The notes beneath the pieces were generated by a model. That model had not been told where the DNA came from and did no database searches. It worked only from the letters and a program-made list of their open reading frames with translations. A program made the translations under genes and the position numbers. Positions 39,993-47,067 of a stretch of 64,000 nucleotides of DNA are shown in pieces. The stretch covers positions 1-64,000 of the forward strand of contig NZ_DRFV01000010.1 of assembly GCF_011050365.1 (NCBI RefSeq). The letters are read 5' to 3'. Numbering within the stretch: the stretch's first letter is position 1; every line of letters starts with the position of its first letter. The DNA comes from Pseudohongiella sp. (GTDB taxonomy: Bacteria; Pseudomonadota; Gammaproteobacteria; Pseudomonadales; Pseudohongiellaceae).

Positions 39993-40469
39993 ATGGCAAA
40001 GAAATGTTTCCTCAGCTTCCACTACACTCCAGACAACTGGCGTGTATCCCAGGTTAGGCAAATTGGGGCAATTGATGAGCAGCCACTGCTTGACTCCAAC
40101 AAATGGGAGGAAATCAAAAAGAAGGGCGATAATGCCATTGAGAAGTGGATAGTCGACAATATGAAAGGCAAGGAATGTTTGGTCGTGCTTGTCGGTGAAA
40201 AGACAGCTGGTCGCCGATGGGTCAAGCACGAAATCAAAAAAGCCTGGAAAGATGGATTGGGAGTGCTCGCCATCCATGTTCACAACCTGAAAGACTCAAG
40301 CGGCAACCAGTCGCCAAAAGGGTCAAACCCGTTCATCGGCCTCACTGTCGACGGCGAAGCTGTCTCGGGGAAGATCTATGATCCGCCGTACCTCACCAGC
40401 ACCTATGTGTACGACTACATCAAGTCGAACATCGAAACCTGGGTAAGCGACGCAATAAAAGCACGCTGA
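39993..40469 (+). CDS. ThsB-like TIR domain protein (first copy)
   Basis: A 158-aa single-domain protein resembling the MTH538/ThsB TIR-like family (PF08937), the signal-making half of Thoeris defence. It starts KKCFLSFHYTPDNWRVSQV, then KWEEIKKKGDNAIEKWI, VVLVGEKTAGRRWVKHEI, and AIHVHNLKD with KGSNPF. In ThsB, TIR activity converts NAD into a cyclic ADP-ribose isomer after phage sensing. The Glu of WVKHE (residue 80) is the candidate catalytic residue. A good ribosome site (AGGGTGAAG) precedes the ATG. It heads the four-gene cassette. Confidence 0.85.
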   Translation: MAKKCFLSFHYTPDNWRVSQVRQIGAIDEQPLLDSNKWEEIKKKGDNAIEKWIVDNMKGKECLVVLVGEKTAGRRWVKHEIKKAWKDGLGVLAIHVHNLKDSSGNQSPKGSNPFIGLTVDGEAVSGKIYDPPYLTSTYVYDYIKSNIETWVSDAIKAR

Positions 40470-40486
40470 ACCAATTCAGGATGCAG

Positions 40487-40511
40487 GCGGCGCATCTGGG
40501 ATGCCCGCCGC
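40487..40511 (+). other. Imperfect hairpin between the two ThsB-like genes
   Basis: GCGGCGCATC and GATGCCCGCCGC pair around a TGG loop with a two-base bulge. There is no T-run. It may mark an RNA-stability or processing point between the first TIR gene and the coupled trio. Confidence 0.35.
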
Positions 40512-40559
40512 GAGATACAAAAGCCGCTTCCGCACTTAATCGGAAGATAGCATAGATAG

Positions 40560-41174
40560 ATGGGGGTCATATTGCCGCGAAAAACCTTCTTTTCGTTTCA
40601 CTACGTTCCAGATGCCTGGCGCGCGTGGAACGTCCGCAATAGCTGGGTCGTTAGGGACACCGATAAGAAAAGTCGCGGATTCTTCGACAATAGCGTTTTC
40701 GAAGCCTCAAAAAAGGAAGGCGACGATGCTTTGAAAACCTTCCTTCGCAAAGGATTGGAGAATACTTCCGTCACTTGCGTCCTTGCTGGAACCAACACCT
40801 GGTCGCGGCGGTGGGTACGATACGAGATCGCTCGCAGCATTATCAAAGGAAACGGTTTACTCACCGTATACATCCATGGCGTCCAAAACAATGAAAAAGA
40901 GACCTCAGCAAAGGGTGCCAATCCGTTAGCCCAGATGGGGCTTTATAGAACCAATCGCGGTATATTGCTCGCCGAGTGGAAAGGAGGAAAGTGGGTGGCC
41001 TATGCCGATTATACGCTTGCGATTCCTGAAGGAGATCTCTGGTTTGCCGCGCCGAAGACCAACAGCGTGGTTCAGTTGTCGACTCACTGCCTGAGCTACG
41101 ACTTTACCGGCCAGAACGGCAGGAAAGACATCGGCGGCTGGATCGAAACTGCCGCGGGATTGGCAGGTCGATGA
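40560..41174 (+). CDS. ThsB-like TIR domain protein (second copy)
   Basis: A 204-aa PF08937-type TIR protein, clearly paralogous to the gene before it: KTFFSFHYVPDAWRAWNVRN, FEASKKEGDDALKTFL, CVLAGTNTWSRRWVRYEI, VYIHGVQNN with KGANPL. The candidate catalytic Glu is residue 89 in WVRYE. It has about 60 extra C-terminal residues absent from the first copy. ATG 40560 or a TTG four codons later are possible starts. Its stop overlaps the next start (ATGA), so translation is coupled. Multiple ThsB copies per locus are known in Thoeris and are thought to widen phage recognition. Confidence 0.85.
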   Translation: MGVILPRKTFFSFHYVPDAWRAWNVRNSWVVRDTDKKSRGFFDNSVFEASKKEGDDALKTFLRKGLENTSVTCVLAGTNTWSRRWVRYEIARSIIKGNGLLTVYIHGVQNNEKETSAKGANPLAQMGLYRTNRGILLAEWKGGKWVAYADYTLAIPEGDLWFAAPKTNSVVQLSTHCLSYDFTGQNGRKDIGGWIETAAGLAGR

Positions 41175-42358
41175 GCGACATTTCCGGCATTAGATCCCCC
41201 TATCAACTCCTCATGCTGGGCGCAGTCGACGAGCATGGTTCTCGTTTTCGCCGTAGCGTTGAGTTGGCGCTTCAAGGTCTCGGGCTTCCAGTGAGCACAA
41301 TCAAGTTCCTGAGTGATACCGAGGCCTCGACTCGTAGCCTGAATGGTCCTGTCATGGCGGTATTCTTCGGCTCACAGACTAACATTAGCGATACTTCGCT
41401 TGTGTCAGAGTTGATCGATGATTCGATTGTAGTTGCCCCTATTGTCTCGGACTTGACTAGGGTGCATACGGAAATTCCACCGCAGATTAGGCACGTCAAT
41501 GCCATCGTTTTGGGACCTAACAACGAAGGTATCGCTCGTCTTACTACACTTGTCCTTGAGACATTCCGGCTGTTGCGGCGCGAGCGACGATTGTTCATCA
41601 GCTACAAGCGGAAAGGCTCTCAGCCGTTGGCTGACCGATTGTACGATGCGCTTGACGCTCGTGGCTTTGACGTATTCATTGATGTGCGATCCGTGCCGCC
41701 GGCAGCAGACTTTCAAGCACAGCTCTGGCACAGGATGACTGATTCCGATGTGATCGTGCTCATCGACACACCTGGCTTTCGAGAAGGCCGCTGGACTGCC
41801 GAAGAATTGGCGCGAGCAAATGCGACCAATGTTCAAATTTTACACCTACTATGGCCAGGGCAAAAGGAAGACCCGACCTCGTCTTTCAGCCATTTTATGA
41901 AGCTTAGACGGCGGGACTTCCTAGGATTTCTTCCAATGCGAGGCCGTTGGGCGACGAAGGAGTTGGTTAAACGAATTTGTGACGAGGTTGAACAACTACG
42001 TGCCCCAGCAATTGCCGCCCGCCACCGGTATCTGGTTGATAATTTTTGCGATGCCGCTCGCGATCTGGGGCTTGAACCCACTGTTCAGGTTGAAGGCTGG
42101 ATTTCTCTGAAGGCGAGCGCCAGTAAGACTCTCGCGGTCGTGCCTGCTGTGGGGGTGCCAACTTCCGACCGAATAAATGAGGTATTTGAGGCCATCACCG
42201 ATCCCATTATTGAAGCGAGGGAGATATGGATGATCTACGACAATAGAGGCATACTGAATACATGGCTTTCTCATCTAGATTGGCTTGACTCCCATTTGCC
42301 GATTCGGGCCGTACAGATGGCGAAAGCGCCAAATCTGCTTAAAGAGTTGATCGAATGA
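41171..42358 (+). CDS. TIR domain protein with flanking unknown domains
   Basis: A 395-aa protein. A TIR_2-like domain lies at about residues 138-270: RRLFISYKRKGSQPLADRL, FDVFIDVRSVPPAADFQ, SDVIVLIDTPGFREGRWTAEEL. The candidate catalytic Glu is 211 or 212. The first 135 residues (PVMAVFFGSQ, DDSIVVAPIVSDL) resemble a degenerate second TIR/Rossmann domain. The last 115 residues (EIWMIYDNRGILNTWLSH) match nothing I know. It overlaps both neighbours by ATGA. I infer an effector or NAD-consuming role beside a SLOG sensor; this is not established. Confidence 0.8.
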   Translation: MSDISGIRSPYQLLMLGAVDEHGSRFRRSVELALQGLGLPVSTIKFLSDTEASTRSLNGPVMAVFFGSQTNISDTSLVSELIDDSIVVAPIVSDLTRVHTEIPPQIRHVNAIVLGPNNEGIARLTTLVLETFRLLRRERRLFISYKRKGSQPLADRLYDALDARGFDVFIDVRSVPPAADFQAQLWHRMTDSDVIVLIDTPGFREGRWTAEELARANATNVQILHLLWPGQKEDPTSSFSHFMKLRRRDFLGFLPMRGRWATKELVKRICDEVEQLRAPAIAARHRYLVDNFCDAARDLGLEPTVQVEGWISLKASASKTLAVVPAVGVPTSDRINEVFEAITDPIIEAREIWMIYDNRGILNTWLSHLDWLDSHLPIRAVQMAKAPNLLKELIE

Positions 42359-42924
42359 TAGAGGTCTTCTTATCTGCCAGCGTGCCTTTACCTGAGCGCG
42401 ATCGAGTGTTTTTTGACACCGCGGATGTCCTTGCCATTAGGGAATCAATCAAGGCGTTAGTTGAAGTAGTGTTGCCGATCGGACGAATTACCTGCGGCGG
42501 CCATCCGGCGATAACGCCACTCCTGGCACTATTCGCCCGCGAGGCAAACCTCAATAGCGACCATTTGTCTATATATCAAAGCCAACTGTTTGCGGGACGA
42601 TTGTCTCCGGAGCTAGCGGATTTCGCCCATGTTCACATGGTGCCATCGGTCGATGACGATAGAGACGCCAGTTTGACGGCAATGAGACGTGCAATGATCG
42701 AGAGCCGCAGTTTCAGCGCAGCAGTAATTATCGGCGGCATGGAAGGCATATACGAGGAGTACGACTTGTTCGTCGAATGTCATCCTGACGCAGCCATATT
42801 ACCGCTCTCAACAACAGGCGCTGCCGCTGCTATCATTTATCAAAAAGGCGAATATGATCGGGTCTTTGCACGCGACCGGACCTATTCCAGCCTTTTCCGC
42901 AGGAAACTCTTACCTGCCGTTTGA
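42355..42924 (+). CDS. Stand-alone SLOG domain protein
   Basis: A 189-aa Rossmann-like protein resembling the SLOG cluster 3 family, which is related to LOG phosphoribohydrolases and to the sensor domain of ThsA. The features are VFLSASVPLPERDRVFF, TCGGHPAITPLLALFA and IIGGMEGIYEEY (residues 125-136), the last echoing the LOG PGGxGTxxE loop. In ThsA the SLOG domain binds a cyclic ADP-ribose signal. Here it is a separate protein overlapping the TIR gene by ATGA. There is no SIR2 or membrane domain on it. Confidence 0.8.
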   Translation: MIEVFLSASVPLPERDRVFFDTADVLAIRESIKALVEVVLPIGRITCGGHPAITPLLALFAREANLNSDHLSIYQSQLFAGRLSPELADFAHVHMVPSVDDDRDASLTAMRRAMIESRSFSAAVIIGGMEGIYEEYDLFVECHPDAAILPLSTTGAAAAIIYQKGEYDRVFARDRTYSSLFRRKLLPAV

Positions 42925-43025
42925 CGATGGGGGCTCGCACCGTTTAGAACCTACTAGACGCGAGAAACCTAATCCGCTCATTGCGCACGGCTAGAATTTT
43001 TTTAGTACCCGTTTGACCGCTGTAT

Positions 43026-43051
43026 CTTAGCAGCCAAAGGCGGCTGCTAAG
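43026..43051. repeat. Perfect 10-bp inverted repeat after the TIR/SLOG cassette
   Basis: CTTAGCAGCC and GGCTGCTAAG pair around AAAGGC, about 100 bp after the SLOG stop. No T-run follows. It could be a weak terminator or a recombination-site remnant. Confidence 0.5.
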
Positions 43052-43090
43052 GTGCAATCGCCGTATACTTGTCACTGGCAATGTAAAACT

Positions 43091-43112
43091 GACCCACCCT
43101 CCTCGGTGGGTC
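43091..43112 (-). terminator. Terminator of the 43138-43563 gene pair
   Basis: GACCCACC and GGTGGGTC form an 8-bp stem. On the minus strand it is followed by AGTTTTAC, just downstream of the 87-aa gene. Confidence 0.65.
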
Positions 43113-43137
43113 AAAATTAGATTGCCGTTGACAATAC

Positions 43138-43401
43138 TTACAGATAAGCAGCCTTGATGAGATCCACAATGGCCGCAGCTTCTTGCGGGCTAAAAGCCAT
43201 CTTTCCACCTTTATGTGTAAGAGTCACTATGCCATCTTGCTCATAGAACCCAAGATTCGGAGCTTTGTTGTAAGTCTGACAATACTCGATAGCCTCAGCT
43301 TTCATAATCGGCATCGTCCAACCGAAATCTATCAAAATTCCAGAATCGTGCGCCTGCGCTAACACTTTATCAACTGATCTTTCAAACTCTAATTTCAACA
43401 T
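43138..43401 (-). CDS. Small hypothetical protein (possible immunity protein)
   Basis: An 87-aa soluble acidic protein (MLKLEFERSVDKVLAQA start; NLGFYEQDGIVTLTHKGGKM middle). I do not recognise a family. Its ATG follows directly after the stop of a 53-codon open frame, an arrangement seen when a toxin tail is followed by its immunity gene. That reading is an inference. Confidence 0.6.
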   Translation of the reverse strand: MLKLEFERSVDKVLAQAHDSGILIDFGWTMPIMKAEAIEYCQTYNKAPNLGFYEQDGIVTLTHKGGKMAFSPQEAAAIVDLIKAAYL

Positions 43402-43563
43402 TTAAACCTCATGTCGTTTTGTGTGGTAGTCACGTATCTGATTCGCTCCGGGCTTCAAAGCGAGATCAATATTCTCAAAATTAGGTTTCTCAACGAAACC
43501 CTTGCGATTTACCCAAATCAACCTGTCAAACTGCGAGTATCCGACTGAGTGACAGCCGGACAC
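43402..43563 (-). CDS. Short ORF, possible toxin C-terminal fragment
   Basis: A 53-codon open frame beginning with GTG at 43563, immediately after an in-frame TAA. It reads RLIWVNRKGFVEKPNFENID in its centre and ends KRHEV, with its stop abutting the ATG of the 87-aa gene. The composition (basic, aromatic) looks coding. It has no family I recognise and may be the leftover end of a larger gene. Confidence 0.4.
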   Translation of the reverse strand: MSGCHSVGYSQFDRLIWVNRKGFVEKPNFENIDLALKPGANQIRDYHTKRHEV

Positions 43564-43580
43564 TTACGCTGTTGACGCTC

Positions 43581-43901
43581 CTAGAGCCTGTCCTTCACGA
43601 GTGCCTGCTCAATCTCCACAAACCCTCTAAAAACCTCCCTCCCACTTTCAATATACTGATGGATCTCTTGAATTGGCTGAAAGGTATCAACTTTAAGCAG
43701 CTCCAGACATGCCACCTGGAGCTCGCCATCGATGCTCCGAAGGAGATTCAGATTGAATGGCCAGACTCTGCCATTGTACAGCCCTAGCAGAAACAGTCTC
43801 ACATGCCGGGATTGGTGAGTGTCACCAAGACCCACTCCGATAAGAATGCGTAAACTTTCAACTATCTGATCGTCATTTAACGTTTGCGGTTGACCGTACA
43901 T
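43581..43901 (-). CDS. Hypothetical protein, possibly DUF7673-like
   Basis: A 106-aa helical protein with FLLGLYNGRVWPFNLNLLRS and ACLELLKVDTFQPIQEIHQY. This resembles the small DUF7673-type proteins found near radC on integrative elements; I recall the pattern but cannot verify it. It lies downstream of radC on the same strand, beyond a terminator. The function is unknown. Confidence 0.6.
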   Translation of the reverse strand: MYGQPQTLNDDQIVESLRILIGVGLGDTHQSRHVRLFLLGLYNGRVWPFNLNLLRSIDGELQVACLELLKVDTFQPIQEIHQYIESGREVFRGFVEIEQALVKDRL

Positions 43902-44016
43902 ATGTTTTCTCCGTCGCTGAATTGAGCACTCAATGTAACGCCTCAGGAGGTCTGAAATTTAGATTTTGAATAAATTCTCTCCAGCATCGAGCCAAAATTA
44001 CTCTTGGACACAGCAA

Positions 44017-44040
44017 AAAAAGGGGCCGAAGCCCCTTTTT
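44017..44040. terminator. Bidirectional terminator downstream of radC
   Basis: AAAAAGGGGC and GCCCCTTTTT form a perfect stem around CGAA, directly after the radC stop on the minus strand. Confidence 0.85.
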
Positions 44041-44546
44041 CATATAAGTCCCCTTTCAGCAAACGACACTGCACTTTCTCCGCCCACGATTATGTGATCC
44101 AACGTTCTTATGTCCAACAAGGACAGCGCCTCTTTTAGCTTCTGTGTAATACTTCGATCGGCCGAACTTGGCTCAGGATTTCCGCTCGGATGATTATGCG
44201 AAAAAATGACTGCCGCAGCATTGAGCCTCAAAGATGCTTTTGCTACTTCCCGCGGGTACACCGCAGCCCCATCAATCGTGCCGTGAAACATTTCGCGATA
44301 CTCGATCAATCGATGTTGCGTATCCAGAAAGATCACCGCAAAGATTTCATTTTCACAGCCCCCAAGTTTTGTAGTTAGGTACTCTTTGACTGTGTCGGTG
44401 GATGTAAACGATGCTCCACGCTGCATCTTGGCATCAACAGCCTGACGAGCTGCTGCCAGAATTTGATCGACAGTAGCTGGCGTATAGCGCCCCTGGTCGT
44501 CACAAATTAGAAGTGAACTGCCGAAAGATAGAGAAAATTGAGTCAT
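44040..44546 (-). CDS. radC: RadC family (JAB/MPN) protein
   Basis: A 168-aa island-type RadC. The JAMM metal motif is present as HNHPSGNPEPSSADRSI (H-x-H plus Asp), with FHGTIDGAAVYPREVAKASL before it. It lacks the N-terminal helix-hairpin-helix region of chromosomal RadC, as is usual on plasmids and integrative elements. The biochemical function is not settled; in these settings it is often near anti-restriction genes. The 5' region is long and structured. Confidence 0.92.
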   Translation of the reverse strand: MTQFSLSFGSSLLICDDQGRYTPATVDQILAAARQAVDAKMQRGASFTSTDTVKEYLTTKLGGCENEIFAVIFLDTQHRLIEYREMFHGTIDGAAVYPREVAKASLRLNAAAVIFSHNHPSGNPEPSSADRSITQKLKEALSLLDIRTLDHIIVGGESAVSFAERGLI

Positions 44547-44898
44547 GATAATGCTCCGGTTGCTCAGGCGGAATTGCCCGGAACCAGCTTCAGCACGGCG
44601 CAGCGCAAGCCGTCACAGGGTCGAAGACGGTCAACGACCGCAAGTGTTCGAAGAACGCGCAGCCCTTGACGGCGAGAACGCCGTGATAAGGTGTAGGGAA
44701 CAGCAAGACCGCTCCCACTCCACCCCTCCACAAAACTCCGAAATATCTCGACTTGGCAAGCGGAGCGCGCAGGTCCTCAAGGGCCGGAGTCGGCAGGTAT
44801 TTAAGCTGATAATATGCAATTCGATATAAAGCTCGGGACACTAATCTGGTGGTGCATGGCTTCAGTCCATTTGGAGCCGCAACTAACCGATAGCCAGG
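44547..44898. other. Long structured 5' region of radC (non-coding)
   Basis: About 350 bp without a credible gene between the divergent radC and brxR. Two compact hairpins are visible: CGGTC-AAC-GACCG at 44628-44640 and ACGGCG-AGAA-CGCCGT at 44669-44684. I recall similar sequence recurring upstream of radC on Pseudomonas-like elements, often mis-annotated as a Cys-rich protein on the minus strand. Confidence 0.5.
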
Positions 44899-44934
44899 TT
44901 CAAAAATGCAAACGACATGTAATATAATATTACA
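44899..44934 (+). promoter_or_regulatory. brxR promoter with overlapping palindromic operator
   Basis: TTCAAA (44899-44904) and TATAAT (44923-44928) are 18 bp apart. The -10 lies inside the perfect palindrome TGTAATATAATATTACA (44918-44934). This is a good candidate for auto-repression by the WYL regulator encoded 69 bp downstream. Confidence 0.7.
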
Positions 44935-45002
44935 GTAACCCTGCTTTACACCAGCGCACTTTTCCGGCACCATCGCAGCACAGGCCACAAAAACAAGAAG
45001 CC

Positions 45003-45878
45003 ATGACTGCATCCATACTGAAACCCGAAATCCGCAAGCGTCTCATGGCCATAGAGCTGGTTGCCCTATGGGAGGGCCGACTGGTGACCAATCGGCTAAT
45101 GCAGTGGTTCGGAATATCTAGGCAGCAAGCATCCAGTGACATCCGCCGGTACATAAATGAGGTCAATCCCGGTGCTTTAGTGCATGACTTGGCCGAAAAG
45201 GGCTATGTACCCACTGTGGCTCTTCAGCCTGCATTGTCCAGCGGACAAGTGAGCGAGTACCTTGAGCTTCTTATCAGTCAGAATCAGCAGCCTTGTGCAG
45301 AGATAGTCGATGCGCAGGATGGTATTTGCGCGGTGCAACTTCCCGACAGGGCGCTTCGCCCAGAGATCGTCCGGGAAATAGTCAGGGCAACCCAAACAGG
45401 CAACAGCCTCAAGATCGTTTATAGCTCAATGAGCAACCCCCTTCCACATGAGCGCGTTATTACACCTCACACGCTTGTATATAGCGGCTATCGATGGCAT
45501 GTCCGTGCTTATTGTCATTCTCGTAAAGCGTTCCGCGATTTCCTGGTTTCCAGAATCAGCAGACCTCCCCTGCCGACTATCGCTGTAGCTCCCCAAAGCG
45601 CTGAAGATGAACAATGGCAAAAGTCAGTTTCTCTGATCTTGATCCCTAACCAGCACCTCAGCGAGGCACAATGTGCGCTGGTAGAACGAGATTACGCAAT
45701 GCCAGAGGGGCGCCTTATTGTTAAAACCCGCGAAGCCTTGGCTATCTATGTATTGCAACGTTATCGCGCCGCAATCACGGATCAACAATGTCAGCGTGCT
45801 GCCGAACATCCGCTGCAGCTACTAAAAACTGATCGTAAAAAACTGGCCACCCTGCATTTTGATGAGGAGGCTGTTTAA
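45003..45878 (+). CDS. brxR: BrxR-type WYL-domain transcriptional regulator
   Basis: A 291-aa regulator. An N-terminal winged helix (LMQWFGISRQQASSDIRRYI, residues 31-50) is followed by a WYL domain (RVITPHTLVYSGYRWHVRAY, FRDFLVSRI) and a C-terminal extension. BrxR homologues repress defence loci such as BREX by binding inverted repeats. The perfect palindrome upstream fits. The stop overlaps the brxA start (TAATG). The ATG at 45003 is the first good start after the operator. Confidence 0.88.
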   Translation: MTASILKPEIRKRLMAIELVALWEGRLVTNRLMQWFGISRQQASSDIRRYINEVNPGALVHDLAEKGYVPTVALQPALSSGQVSEYLELLISQNQQPCAEIVDAQDGICAVQLPDRALRPEIVREIVRATQTGNSLKIVYSSMSNPLPHERVITPHTLVYSGYRWHVRAYCHSRKAFRDFLVSRISRPPLPTIAVAPQSAEDEQWQKSVSLILIPNQHLSEAQCALVERDYAMPEGRLIVKTREALAIYVLQRYRAAITDQQCQRAAEHPLQLLKTDRKKLATLHFDEEAV

Positions 45879-46480
45879 TGAACTCGTTTAACTACGACAG
45901 CGACCTGATCGGGGGCTCTTTGCAGGTGCGTGAAAGCAGGGTAGTCGCCGACATGCTGTTGCAAGCGGCCTCTTCTGATCAGTGGTATCAAGCCATCATC
46001 AGCGAGAACCAACTGCAAAAACGCTCGCCTGCGACCGCCAAGCGGGTCGCTCAGGCACTCCGCAAACGCCTGGAGCGTCTAGAGCCGCCATTTTGGCGAG
46101 CGATTCGCGATGGCGACGATGAGCTTGCTACTCAAGCCACATTTTGCGCGGTAATGGCTCGCAACCTATTGCTAGTGGAATGGCTGGAGACCGTCATGCA
46201 TGATGCCATCAGCACCCATGCGGGCCATCTCAAGCAGTTCCAATGGTCAGAATTTCTGGAAGACAGGGTACAACGCGACCAGCGTATCGCAGCTTGGACA
46301 GAGTCCTCGCGCAAGAAAATGGGCCAGGTGGTGTTTCGTGTATTGGCCGAGGTCGGGCTTCTAAGCGACACTCGTTCACTGAATTTGCAAAAACTCATTA
46401 TTCGGCCAGAGATTCGCCAATTGTTGGAGCACCATGGCCACCAACGTTTACTGACGTGCTTGGAGCTTTCGACACGATGA
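45878..46480 (+). CDS. brxA: BREX protein BrxA (DUF1819)
   Basis: A 200-aa protein of the DUF1819 family, a small helical DNA-binding component of type I BREX. RESRVVADMLLQAASSDQWYQAI and RSPATAKRVAQALRKRLERL are recognisable. The length matches E. coli BrxA (about 200 aa). It overlaps brxR by 1 base and brxB by 4 bases (ATGA). Confidence 0.88.
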   Translation: MNSFNYDSDLIGGSLQVRESRVVADMLLQAASSDQWYQAIISENQLQKRSPATAKRVAQALRKRLERLEPPFWRAIRDGDDELATQATFCAVMARNLLLVEWLETVMHDAISTHAGHLKQFQWSEFLEDRVQRDQRIAAWTESSRKKMGQVVFRVLAEVGLLSDTRSLNLQKLIIRPEIRQLLEHHGHQRLLTCLELSTR

Positions 46481-47052
46481 ATTCAACGCTGCAAGACAGA
46501 CTTGATCAGATTCCCGAAAAAATCGTCAGCGATGATTTTCTCCAATCCAAAGGCCTGGCTAACGATCTGGGTTTCTGGATCTTTGACTATGCGCCGGAAG
46601 ACGAACTGCAAGTGCGCGACTACCTCCAATTCCTGCAGGATCTGCTGGCGAAAAAACACCAGCATCTGAGTATTGCACACATCGATCTGCTAAGCCTATT
46701 GCGAGACTATCTCAATAGTCGCCGCATTCTCGACCGCTCGCTGCAAAAGCAGATGAGCCAAGGAGACGCAGCACTTCTCAAAGCCCTGCATGGGCCGTTG
46801 CACATGGACAAATTCGCCCCTTATCTTGTACAGCATGGTCAGGCGGAGGACAAAGACATTGTGCTGATTTCCGGCGTGGGTTCCGTCTGGCCGGTGTTAC
46901 GGGCGCATAGCATTCTCAATAAATTACATGCCCTACTCGGCCATAAACCTTTGGTGCTGTTCTACCCAGGTGAATATACAGGTCAAAACCTGTCGCTATT
47001 CAATCGCCTTCCCCGTAACGACTATTACCGCGCATTTCGCCTGATTCCGTGA
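46477..47052 (+). CDS. brxB: BREX protein BrxB (DUF1788)
   Basis: A 191-aa protein of the DUF1788 family, essential in BREX but with no known biochemical activity. SIAHIDLLSLLRDYLNSRRIL and VLISGVGSVWPVLRAHSILN are typical, and PLVLFYPGEYTGQNLSLFNR near the C-terminus is diagnostic. ATG 46477 gives the standard length and overlaps the brxA stop. An open frame to 46243 upstream lies inside brxA and is discounted. Confidence 0.9.
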   Translation: MNSTLQDRLDQIPEKIVSDDFLQSKGLANDLGFWIFDYAPEDELQVRDYLQFLQDLLAKKHQHLSIAHIDLLSLLRDYLNSRRILDRSLQKQMSQGDAALLKALHGPLHMDKFAPYLVQHGQAEDKDIVLISGVGSVWPVLRAHSILNKLHALLGHKPLVLFYPGEYTGQNLSLFNRLPRNDYYRAFRLIP

Positions 47053-47067
47053 CAAGGACTGATCCAT

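Noticed and set aside
44590-45012. 140-aa Cys-rich minus-strand ORF upstream of radC
   Set aside because: It overlaps the brxR promoter and hairpins, has an odd composition, and lacks a ribosome site; a structured non-coding region is more likely.
46243-46476. N-terminal extension of brxB
   Set aside because: It is a shifted reading of brxA; ATG 46477 gives the standard BrxB length and an ATGA overlap.
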